From Microlunatus sagamiharensis (lineage in GTDB: Bacteria; Actinomycetota; Actinomycetes; Propionibacteriales; Propionibacteriaceae): a stretch of 64,000 nucleotides of DNA. The DNA is taken from assembly GCF_900105785.1 (NCBI RefSeq), contig NZ_LT629799.1:806001-870000 (forward strand), given 5' to 3'. Positions 1-6,775 of this stretch are shown here, in pieces. The position numbers and the translations under genes were made by a program. How positions within the stretch are numbered: the first letter of the stretch is position 1; every line of letters starts with the position of its first letter. The notes under the pieces were generated by a model. It was not told the DNA's origin. It made no database searches and saw nothing but the letters and a program-made list of their open reading frames with translations.

Positions 1-2
1 AG

Positions 3-806
3 GCGGACCCCAGCGTCGTGGCCACGGCGTCGCTGTTCCGCAGCGCCGACCTGGTCGCGCGGACGGCGGAGCTGCTCGGTCACGACGACCAGGCCCACTT
101 CCGCGCGCTCGCCGAGCGCACCCGGGCCGCCTTCGTCGAGCACTACGTGGACGCCGAGGGGCGGATCGCCAGCGACGCGGTGACCGTCTACGCGCTGGCC
201 ATCGCCTTCGGCCTCCTGGACGCCGGGCAGCAGGAGCGGGCGGGGGAGCGCCTCGTCGAGCTCGTGCGCGCGGGCGGCCACCACATCCAGACCGGCTTCG
301 CGGGGACGCCCTTCGTCACCGACGCCCTCACCGCGACCGGCCACCTGGACGACGCGTACGCGCTGCTGCTCCAGCGCGAGTGCCCGTCGTGGCTCTACCC
401 CGTGACCATAGGGGCGACGACGGTCTGGGAGCGGTGGGACTCGATGCTGCCCGACGGCACCATCAACCCGGGCGAGATGACGAGCTTCAACCACTACGCG
501 CTCGGGGCGGTCGTGGACTGGCTGCACCGCACCGTGGCCGGCCTCGCCCCGCTCGAGCCCGGCTACGCGCGCGTCCTCGTCGCCCCGCAGCCCGGCGGCG
601 GGCTGACGTGGGCCCGCACCGCGCTGGAGAGCCGGCACGGCCGCACCGCCGTGGCCTGGAGCCTGGAGGAGGGCGGTGAGCTGCAGGTCGACGTGACGCT
701 GCCCGAGGGGGTGACCGGGGTCGTGCGCCTGCCCGGCCAGCCCGACCGCGAGGTCGGCAGCGGCGAGCACCACGTCCGGAGCAGCCCGGCCGCCGCCGTG
801 CTCTGA
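3..806 (+). CDS. alpha-L-rhamnosidase (GH78), C-terminal part
   Basis: The reading frame is open from the window edge, so the N-terminus lies outside; the first full codon is at position 3. The visible 267 residues match the end of the (alpha/alpha)6 barrel and the C-terminal beta domain of GH78 rhamnosidases. The diagnostic stretches are GATTVWERWDSM, then PGEMTSFNHYALGAV, then the beta-domain segment around APQPGGGLTWA. Family knowledge says the enzyme releases L-rhamnose from glycosides. No secretion signal can be judged because the start is missing. The importer and catabolic genes that follow fit a role in feeding rhamnose into the pathway. Partial at the 5' end only; the C-terminus looks intact. 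Confidence 0.9.
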   Translation, partial: ADPSVVATASLFRSADLVARTAELLGHDDQAHFRALAERTRAAFVEHYVDAEGRIASDAVTVYALAIAFGLLDAGQQERAGERLVELVRAGGHHIQTGFAGTPFVTDALTATGHLDDAYALLLQRECPSWLYPVTIGATTVWERWDSMLPDGTINPGEMTSFNHYALGAVVDWLHRTVAGLAPLEPGYARVLVAPQPGGGLTWARTALESRHGRTAVAWSLEEGGELQVDVTLPEGVTGVVRLPGQPDREVGSGEHHVRSSPAAAVL

Positions 807-827
807 ACCGTTATCAAGCCGAGGTGA

Positions 828-866
828 CGAGGCCCCTCCGACCTGTTGACGTCGGACGGGGCCTCG
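828..866 (+). terminator. terminator hairpin after the rhamnosidase gene
   Basis: CGAGGCCCC plus TCCGAC (828-842) pair with GTCGGA plus GGGGCCTCG (851-866), giving a 15-bp stem with one bulged C and an 8-base loop. There is no U tract, as is common in high-GC actinobacteria. The loop holds the TTGAC of the next promoter's -35 box, so the terminator and the next promoter share the same bases. Confidence 0.6.
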
Positions 867-874
867 GCTACCGT
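846..874 (+). promoter_or_regulatory. sigma70-type promoter of the ABC importer operon
   Basis: TTGACG at 846-851 and TACCGT at 869-874 are separated by 17 bases, which is optimal -35/-10 spacing. Transcription would begin near 881, directly at the operator described next. The rhaI promoter at 5418 has the same layout. Confidence 0.65.
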
Positions 875-881
875 TCCCTTA

Positions 882-895
882 TTGAAACGATCCAG
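882..895 (+). promoter_or_regulatory. LacI-family operator at the importer promoter
   Basis: TTGAAACGATCCAG matches the LacI/GalR-type consensus TTGAAACGTTTCAA at 11 of 14 positions and has the central CG. It sits at about +1 to +14 of the predicted transcript, where a bound repressor would block initiation. The likely ligand protein is the LacI regulator encoded at 4238-5287. Confidence 0.6.
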
Positions 896-953
896 GCACC
901 GCGGCCCGGACGGCTCTGGCCTCTGCGCGGATGTCGTTAACTCCGGAGGTCCC

Positions 954-2309
954 ATGTTCCGTCCGACGCTCCGACGAGGGCTCGCGCTGGTCGCGCTCGC
1001 CTCGTCCGTCGCCCTGGCGTCGTCCGGCTGCAGCGCCGGCAGCCTCGGCAGCAGCAGCGACGCCGGGGGCAGCGGCAGCGCCGCCGCCACCGAGATCACG
1101 TACCTGATCCCGAGCGACGACGCCACGGTCGCGCAGACCAAGGCGCTCATCTCGGCCTTCCAGGCCGCCAACCCGGGCATCACCGTCAAGACCGACACCC
1201 GCCCGGGCGGCAGCGACGGCGACAACATCATCAAGACCCGCCTCGCCACCAGCGACATGGCCGACGTCTTCGTCTACAACAACGGCTCGCTGCTGCAGGC
1301 GATCAAGCCCGAGCAGAACCTGACGCCGCTGGACGACCAGCCCTTCGCCGGTCAGCTGGACGACAACTTCGCGGCCTCGTCCAAGGGCACCGACGGCAAG
1401 CTGTACGGCGGCCCGATCGGCACGGCCTTCGGCGGCGGCGTGCTCTACAACATCCCGGTCTACAAGAAGCTCGGCCTCGAGATCCCGAAGACCTGGGACG
1501 AGTTCATCGCCAACAGCAAGAAGATCAAGGACGCGGGCGACGGGGTCGCGCCGATCGAGCAGACCTACGGCGAGACGTGGACCTCGCAGCTCTTCGTGCT
1601 CGGCGACTACGCCAACGTCGAGGCGGCGGTGCCCGACTTCGCCAGCCGGTACACGGCCAACCAGGCGAGCTACGCGAACACCCCGGCCGCCCTGGCGGGC
1701 TTCCAGCACATCCAGGAGGTCCGCGACGAGGGCCTGCTGAACAAGGACTACGCCTCCGCGACGCTGAACGACGGCATGAAGGCCGTGGCCGAGGGCACCG
1801 CCGCGCAGTACCCGCAGCTCGGCGGCTCGGCGGCCAACATCGAGAACCTCGCCCCGGGCAAGACCAACGACGTCGGCATCTTCGCCCTCCCCGGCGACGA
1901 CGCCAGCAAGAACAACCTGACGGTGTGGCCGGGCACCTCGGCGCTCTACATCCCGAAGTCGACCGAGGGCGACAAGGCGGACGCGGCCAAGAAGTTCGTC
2001 GCCTTCGCCGCCACGCAGCAGGGCTGCGACGCCACCCTCGAGGCCTCGCCGCCGCAGGGCCCGTTCCTGTCGAAGGCCTGCTCGCTGCCGGCCGACGTCT
2101 CCCAGGTCGCCAAGGACACCCAGGCCTACTTCGACGCCGGCCGGGCGACGCCCGCGCTGGAGTTCAAGTCCCCGGTGAAGGGCCCGAACCTCGAGCAGAT
2201 CTGCATCCAGGTCGGCACCGGCCAGGAGAGCGCCGACAAGGCCGCGTCGCTCTACGACGCCGACGTCAAGAAGCAGGCCCAGCAGCTGAACCTCCCCGGC
2301 TGGGACTGA
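954..2309 (+). CDS. sugar ABC transporter, substrate-binding lipoprotein
   Basis: This 451-residue protein is a family 1 extracellular solute-binding protein for a CUT1 sugar importer. The N-terminus has basic residues, a hydrophobic stretch and a lipobox-like ending with Cys26, followed by a Ser/Gly-rich linker, so it should be a membrane-anchored lipoprotein. The mature part begins TEITYLIPSDDATVAQTKAL and ends with a typical helical C-lobe. The ATG at 954 is chosen because GGAGGT (945-950) precedes it, although the spacing is short. It is first in an operon with two permeases. Rhamnose or a rhamnose-containing oligosaccharide is the inferred substrate, from context alone. No ATP-binding subunit is encoded nearby, so a shared MsiK-like ATPase is probably used. 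Confidence 0.93.
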   Translation: MFRPTLRRGLALVALASSVALASSGCSAGSLGSSSDAGGSGSAAATEITYLIPSDDATVAQTKALISAFQAANPGITVKTDTRPGGSDGDNIIKTRLATSDMADVFVYNNGSLLQAIKPEQNLTPLDDQPFAGQLDDNFAASSKGTDGKLYGGPIGTAFGGGVLYNIPVYKKLGLEIPKTWDEFIANSKKIKDAGDGVAPIEQTYGETWTSQLFVLGDYANVEAAVPDFASRYTANQASYANTPAALAGFQHIQEVRDEGLLNKDYASATLNDGMKAVAEGTAAQYPQLGGSAANIENLAPGKTNDVGIFALPGDDASKNNLTVWPGTSALYIPKSTEGDKADAAKKFVAFAATQQGCDATLEASPPQGPFLSKACSLPADVSQVAKDTQAYFDAGRATPALEFKSPVKGPNLEQICIQVGTGQESADKAASLYDADVKKQAQQLNLPGWD

Positions 2310-2317
2310 CCCGCCGC

Positions 2318-2382
2318 CCCTCCGGCCGGCTACCGGGCACGGTCCGCCCTGCGGTCTGCGCGACCCGGAGCCGGCCGGAGGG
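2318..2382 (+). promoter_or_regulatory. intercistronic stem-loop between binding protein and permease genes
   Basis: The 14-base arms CCCTCCGGCCGGCT (2318-2331) and AGCCGGCCGGAGGG (2369-2382) are exact reverse complements with 37 bases between them. A hairpin here is known in other sugar operons as an mRNA stabiliser or partial terminator that lets the binding protein be made in excess over the permeases. That role is inferred. Confidence 0.55.
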
Positions 2383-2422
2383 CTCGCTCCCACCCAGCAC
2401 GACGCACCTCAAGGAGACTCCG

Positions 2423-3364
2423 ATGGCGAGCACGGTGGACACGCCGCAGGGCCTGCCGCACGCAGCCCCGGCGGTGGCCGGGACGACGGCGGCCGGGGCT
2501 TCCGGCCGGAGGCGACGGGGGCCGTACCCGTACTGGTTCCTGCTGGTGCCCGGCGTCATCTACCTCATCTTCTTCGTCGTGCCGACGCTCTCGTCGTTCT
2601 ACTTCTCCTTCACCCGCTGGGACCTCTTCACCTCGCGCTGGATAGGGCTGGAGAACTACAAGACGTTCTTCGCCGAGCAGGCCCTGGTCATCGGCCTGCG
2701 GAACACGGTGGTCTACGCGGTCCTCACCTCGGGGATCAAGGTCGTGCTCGGCATGGCGCTGGCCGTCCTGCTGACGTCCAGGATCATCGCCCGCGGCTAC
2801 CTGCGCTCGGTGATCTTCTTCCCGGTGCTGGTCAGCGTCATCGGGGTCGGGCTCACCTTCACGGTGCTGATGAACCCCGAGAAGGGGCTGATCAACACGA
2901 CCCTCGCGCAGGTCGGCGTGGACGGGCCGGGCTGGCTCACCAACCCGAGCCTCGCGCTCGTCTCCGTCGCGCTGGTCGACGTGTGGAAGGGGGTCGGACT
3001 GGCGACCGTCATCTACATCGCGGGGCTCGTCTCGATCGCGGGGGAGTACAACGAGGCGGCCCAGGTGGACGGGGCCACCCGCTGGCAGACCTTCCGCAGC
3101 ATCACGCTGCCCCTGATGCGCCCGGCGACGGCCTCGGTGATCACGCTGTCCCTGATCGGCGGCCTGCGCTCGTTCGACCTGATCTGGGCCATGACCCGCG
3201 GCGGGCCCGGCTTCGCCTCCGACGTCATCGCCTCGGTGATCTACAAGCAGTACCAGGCCGGCTTCTACGGCCTGTCCACGGCCGGCTCGGTCGTGCTGTT
3301 CCTGCTGGTGACGCTGATCGTGGTCCCGCTGACCCGGTGGCTGAACCGTGGCGAGGAGTCGTAG
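2423..3364 (+). CDS. sugar ABC transporter permease, MalF-like
   Basis: This 313-residue inner-membrane protein of the binding-protein-dependent transport family has about six membrane segments. The first follows a basic N-tail at residues 35-60 (YWFLLVPGVIYLIFFVVP). The EAA loop that contacts the ATPase is visible at about residues 208-232 (EAAQVDGATRWQTF...LPLM). The ATG at 2423 is preceded by AAGGAG (2411-2416). The stop codon ends at 3364 and the partner permease starts at the very next base, so the two are translationally linked. The length is normal for CUT1 permeases. Confidence 0.93.
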   Translation: MASTVDTPQGLPHAAPAVAGTTAAGASGRRRRGPYPYWFLLVPGVIYLIFFVVPTLSSFYFSFTRWDLFTSRWIGLENYKTFFAEQALVIGLRNTVVYAVLTSGIKVVLGMALAVLLTSRIIARGYLRSVIFFPVLVSVIGVGLTFTVLMNPEKGLINTTLAQVGVDGPGWLTNPSLALVSVALVDVWKGVGLATVIYIAGLVSIAGEYNEAAQVDGATRWQTFRSITLPLMRPATASVITLSLIGGLRSFDLIWAMTRGGPGFASDVIASVIYKQYQAGFYGLSTAGSVVLFLLVTLIVVPLTRWLNRGEES

Positions 3365-4192
3365 ATGAAGAACACGCGTGGGGTCGTCATCGGCGGCTCG
3401 GCCATCGTCCTGACCTCGGTCTTCTTCCTGGTGCCGTTCCTGTTCGTGCTGTCCATCGCGTCGCAGGACCGGGTCCAGTCCAACGAGCTGCGCCTGGCCT
3501 GGCCGCGGAACTTCCAGCTGTTCCAGAACATCGCCGAGGCCTTCTCGGCGCGGGACTTCCTGATGGTGATCGCCTTCATCAACAGCGTGATCCTCACCGT
3601 GGTCAGCGTCGGCGCGCTGGTCCTGCTCGGCGCGATGGTCGCGTACGTGTGGCAGCGTCGCCCCGGTCGCTTCGGCAGCCTGGTGGGGATGCTCGTGCTG
3701 GCCGGGCTGATCGTGCCGCCGGCGATCGTCCCGACGATCTGGGTGCTGCAGCGCGTCGGGCTCTTCAAGACGATGCCTGGGCTGATCCTCATCGAGATCG
3801 CGTACGGGCTGCCCTTCTGCATCCTGCTCTTCCGGGCCTTCATCGCGCGCGTCCCCCGCGAGCTGGACGAGGCCGCGGTCGTGGACGGTGCGTCACCGCT
3901 GCAGGTCTTCTTCCGGGTGATCTTCCCGGTCCTGCGCTCGGTCATGATCACCGTGATCATCCTGCAGACGGTGTTCGTCTACAACGACTTCCAGAACCCG
4001 CTCTACTTCCTGCCGGGCACCCAGAACGCGACGATCCAGACCACGCTGCTCACCTACCAGAGCCAGTTCACGAGCCAGTACAACCTGCTCTTCGCCACCA
4101 TCCTGCTCGTGACGATCCCGCCGCTGATCATGTTCGTCTTCTTCAACCGCAAGATCGTCGAGGGCATGGCCGCCGGCTCGGTCAAGGGCTGA
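3365..4192 (+). CDS. sugar ABC transporter permease, MalG-like
   Basis: This 275-residue second permease of the importer has six predicted membrane helices. Its EAA loop is at about residues 165-190 (ELDEAAVVDGASPLQVF). Starting directly after the first permease, it completes a binding-protein plus two-permease set with no ATPase. It is the last gene of the operon; the LacI gene converges on it from the other strand with 45 bases between the stops. Confidence 0.93.
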   Translation: MKNTRGVVIGGSAIVLTSVFFLVPFLFVLSIASQDRVQSNELRLAWPRNFQLFQNIAEAFSARDFLMVIAFINSVILTVVSVGALVLLGAMVAYVWQRRPGRFGSLVGMLVLAGLIVPPAIVPTIWVLQRVGLFKTMPGLILIEIAYGLPFCILLFRAFIARVPRELDEAAVVDGASPLQVFFRVIFPVLRSVMITVIILQTVFVYNDFQNPLYFLPGTQNATIQTTLLTYQSQFTSQYNLLFATILLVTIPPLIMFVFFNRKIVEGMAAGSVKG

Positions 4193-4237
4193 GCGGTGGG
4201 GCCGCGGTCGTCCGGACGTCGGCCGGTCGCGGTGGGC

Positions 4238-5287
4238 CTACGACCCGGCGGGGGTCCGCTCGTGCGCGCTGCTGCGCCGGACGACGAGCTCGGGGGTGAA
4301 GCGGACGCCCTGGTGCTCGTGCGGGGTGTCGTGGTCGGCGGCCTCGATCTCGGAGAAGAGCAGCTCGGCGGCGCGCTCGCCGAGGGCCTCGCGGGGCTGG
4401 CGGACCGAGCTCAGCGGCACGGCGGCGGACGCGGCGAAGGAGATGTCGTCGTAGCCCACGAGCGCGACGTCGTCGGGCACCCGGAGGCCGTGCGTCACGA
4501 AGCCCTGCAGCAGGCCGATGGCCAGCAGGTCGTTCATGGCGAAGACCGCCGTCGGCCGCTCGACGTCGGGCAGGGCGACGATCTGGTCGGCCGCGGCGAC
4601 CCCGGACGCCGACTCCATGGTCGGCGTGGTGATGAAGAGCAGCGAGGCGTCGCCGCCGTGCTGGCCGCGGGCGATCTCCGCGCCCATCCGCCGGTCGCGC
4701 ACCTGGTGCAGCGTCCCCGGCCCGCCGACCACGGCGACGTCGGTGTGGCCCTGGCGGAACAGGTGGTCGACGGCCAGCCGCCCGCCCTCGACGTCGTCGA
4801 CCGACACCGAGCAGTAGCCCCCGCCGATGCCCGCGCGGTCGAGGATGACGACGGGGATGCCGCGCCGGCGGAGCGCGTCGGCGCGCTCGCTCGGGCCGCT
4901 CACCGGCGCCCACAGCACACCGCCGACCCGCTGCTGCTCGAGCACCCGCAGCTGCTCGCTCTCGCGCTCGGCCTGCGAGGCGCTGTTGCTGGCCTGCACG
5001 TGGTAGCCGTGGCCGAGCACCCAGTCCTCGGCCCCGCGCAGGACGTCGGTGAAGAACGGGTTGCCGATGTCCATCACGACCATGCTGATCACGCGGCTGC
5101 GGCCGGCGCGGAGCTGGCGGGCGGACTCGTTCGGCACCCACCCGAGCTTGGTGATCGCGGTCTCGACACGCTCGCGCGTGGCCGGGCTGACCAGGTCGGG
5201 GGAGTTCACGACGTTCGACACCGTGCCGAGCGACACCCCGGCGAGGGTGGCGACGTCCTTCATGCTGGTCGAGGACCTGCGGGGCAC
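4238..5287 (-). CDS. LacI-family transcriptional repressor, probable rhamnose regulator
   Basis: This 349-residue LacI/GalR-family protein has an N-terminal helix-turn-helix at about residues 9-35 (MKDVATLAGVSLGTVSNVVN) and a hinge with PNESARQLRAGRS. A periplasmic-binding-protein-like effector domain follows, ending in the usual VPDDVALVGYDDI and RQPREALGERAAELL. The start is a GTG at 5287 behind a GGAGGAG ribosome site. The gene lies between the importer operon and the rhaI operon, both of which carry matching TTGAAACG-type operators, so local control of both by this protein is inferred. The effector is probably rhamnose or a pathway intermediate. Confidence 0.93.
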   Translation of the reverse strand: MPRRSSTSMKDVATLAGVSLGTVSNVVNSPDLVSPATRERVETAITKLGWVPNESARQLRAGRSRVISMVVMDIGNPFFTDVLRGAEDWVLGHGYHVQASNSASQAERESEQLRVLEQQRVGGVLWAPVSGPSERADALRRRGIPVVILDRAGIGGGYCSVSVDDVEGGRLAVDHLFRQGHTDVAVVGGPGTLHQVRDRRMGAEIARGQHGGDASLLFITTPTMESASGVAAADQIVALPDVERPTAVFAMNDLLAIGLLQGFVTHGLRVPDDVALVGYDDISFAASAAVPLSSVRQPREALGERAAELLFSEIEAADHDTPHEHQGVRFTPELVVRRSSAHERTPAGS

Positions 5288-5332
5288 GAGCTCTCCTCCG
5301 GTGCGCGACGACCACGCCGGGAGGTACCGGCG

Positions 5333-5345
5333 TTGAAGGTTTCAG
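5333..5345. promoter_or_regulatory. imperfect LacI-type half-palindrome upstream of the repressor gene
   Basis: TTGAAGGTTTCAG resembles the operator family but has one base fewer between the TGAA and TTCA halves. It lies 46 bases upstream of the repressor start and may be an autoregulatory site. The spacing defect keeps confidence low. Confidence 0.3.
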
Positions 5346-5417
5346 CACCCTACCGCGGGGAACGCTCCCGCTCCGTGACCCGGCCCCGCCTCGCGCTGCG
5401 ACGCCCCGTCCCCACGC

Positions 5418-5446
5418 TTGACAGCCCCCAGCCCCGGGCCTACTGT
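5418..5446 (+). promoter_or_regulatory. sigma70-type promoter of the rhaI operon
   Basis: TTGACA (5418-5423, perfect -35) and TACTGT (5441-5446) are 17 bases apart. Transcription should start near 5453, leaving a leader of roughly 120 bases before rhaI. Confidence 0.75.
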
Positions 5447-5458
5447 CGACCGCAGTTC

Positions 5459-5472
5459 GTGGAACGTTTCAA
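5459..5472 (+). promoter_or_regulatory. LacI-family operator of the rhaI operon
   Basis: GTGGAACGTTTCAA matches TTGAAACGTTTCAA at 12 of 14 positions, with an intact right half and central CG. It lies just downstream of the predicted start site, like the importer operator at 882-895. Confidence 0.7.
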
Positions 5473-5571
5473 CGACGAGGCCCGCGGGTACCGGAGGCGT
5501 GCCGGCCCCGGTGCCGGTCGCCGCGCCCGGCGAACGTCACCCACCTGCCCCGCCTCCAGAACGGACCCCCG

Positions 5572-6774
5572 ATGACCACCTCGTCGACCGGCGCCCCGAC
5601 CAGCGTGTCGACCGGCTTCGCCGCCATCGCCGACGTCCTCGCCGAGCAGGCCATCGAGCTGCCGTCGTGGGCCTTCGGCAACTCGGGCACCCGCTTCAAG
5701 GTCTTCGCGACCCCGGGCACGCCGCGCAGCGTCCAGGAGAAGATCGCCGACGCCGCGCGGGTGCACGAGCTGACCGGGCTGGCCCCCAAGGTCGCGCTGC
5801 ACATCCCGTGGGACACCGTCGACGACTACGGCGCCCTGCGTGCGTACGCCGAGGGCCTGGGGGTGCGGATCGGCACGATCAACTCGAACACGTTCCAGGA
5901 CGACGCGTACAAGTTCGGCAGCCTGACCCACGTCGACGAGACCGTGCGGCGCAAGGCGGTCGAGCACCACTTCGCCTGCATCGACGTCATGGACGCCACC
6001 GGGTCGCGCGACCTCAAGATCTGGCTGGCCGACGGGACCAACTACGCCGGCCAGGGCGACCTCCGCGGCCGCCAGGACCGCCTGGCCGAGAGCCTCGCGA
6101 CGATCTACGACCGGCTCAGCGGCGACCAGCGCATGGTGCTGGAGTACAAGTTCTTCGAGCCGGCGTTCTACCACACCGACGTCCCCGACTGGGGCACCTC
6201 GTACGCGCAGGTGAGCGCGCTGGGCGAGCGGGCGATGGTCTGCCTGGACACCGGCCACCACGCGCCGGGGACGAACATCGAGTTCATCGTCATGCAGCTG
6301 CTGCGGCTCGGCAAGCTCGGCTCGTTCGACTTCAACTCGCGCAACTACGCCGACGACGACCTCATCGTCGGGGCGGCCGACCCCTTCCAGCTCTTCCGGA
6401 TCCTCTTCGAGGTGATCCGCGGGGGCGGGCTGGGTCGCGACTCCGAGGTCGCCTTCATGCTCGACCAGTGCCACAACGTCGAGGACAAGGTCCCCGGCCA
6501 GATCCGCTCGGTGCTCAACGTGCAGGAGATGACGGCCCGAGCGCTGCTCGTCGACCGTGACGCGCTGGCCAAGGCGCAGGCCGACGGCGACGTCCTCGGC
6601 GCCAACGGCGTCCTCATGGACGCCTTCTACACCGACGTCCGGACCGACCTCGCCGCGTGGCGCGAGTCGCGCGGCCTGCCCGCCGACCCGATGCACGCGT
6701 ACGCGGTCTCGGGCTACCAGCGCCGCATCGAGACCGAGCGCGTCGGCGGCACCCAGACCGGCTGGGGGGCGTGA
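5572..6774 (+). CDS. rhaI: L-rhamnose isomerase (actinobacterial/RhaI type)
   Basis: This 400-residue TIM-barrel sugar isomerase converts L-rhamnose to L-rhamnulose, the first catabolic step. Metal and substrate ligands of the family are visible: Glu191 in EYKFFEP, Asp226 and His229 in CLDTGHH, and Asp253 in FDFNSRNY. It is of the RhaI type found in actinobacteria and Pseudomonas stutzeri and differs from E. coli RhaA. The ATG at 5572 lacks a clear ribosome site, but the downstream sequence conservation begins soon after it. It is first in an operon, one base before the next gene, and sits behind a strong promoter and operator. Confidence 0.95.
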   Translation: MTTSSTGAPTSVSTGFAAIADVLAEQAIELPSWAFGNSGTRFKVFATPGTPRSVQEKIADAARVHELTGLAPKVALHIPWDTVDDYGALRAYAEGLGVRIGTINSNTFQDDAYKFGSLTHVDETVRRKAVEHHFACIDVMDATGSRDLKIWLADGTNYAGQGDLRGRQDRLAESLATIYDRLSGDQRMVLEYKFFEPAFYHTDVPDWGTSYAQVSALGERAMVCLDTGHHAPGTNIEFIVMQLLRLGKLGSFDFNSRNYADDDLIVGAADPFQLFRILFEVIRGGGLGRDSEVAFMLDQCHNVEDKVPGQIRSVLNVQEMTARALLVDRDALAKAQADGDVLGANGVLMDAFYTDVRTDLAAWRESRGLPADPMHAYAVSGYQRRIETERVGGTQTGWGA

Positions 6775-6775
6775 G

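Noticed and set aside
804-818. TGAACCGTTATCAA at the rhamnosidase stop as a further LacI operator
   Set aside because: The halves are spaced wrongly for the TTGAAACGTTTCAA type and it lies upstream of the promoter. Too weak to call.
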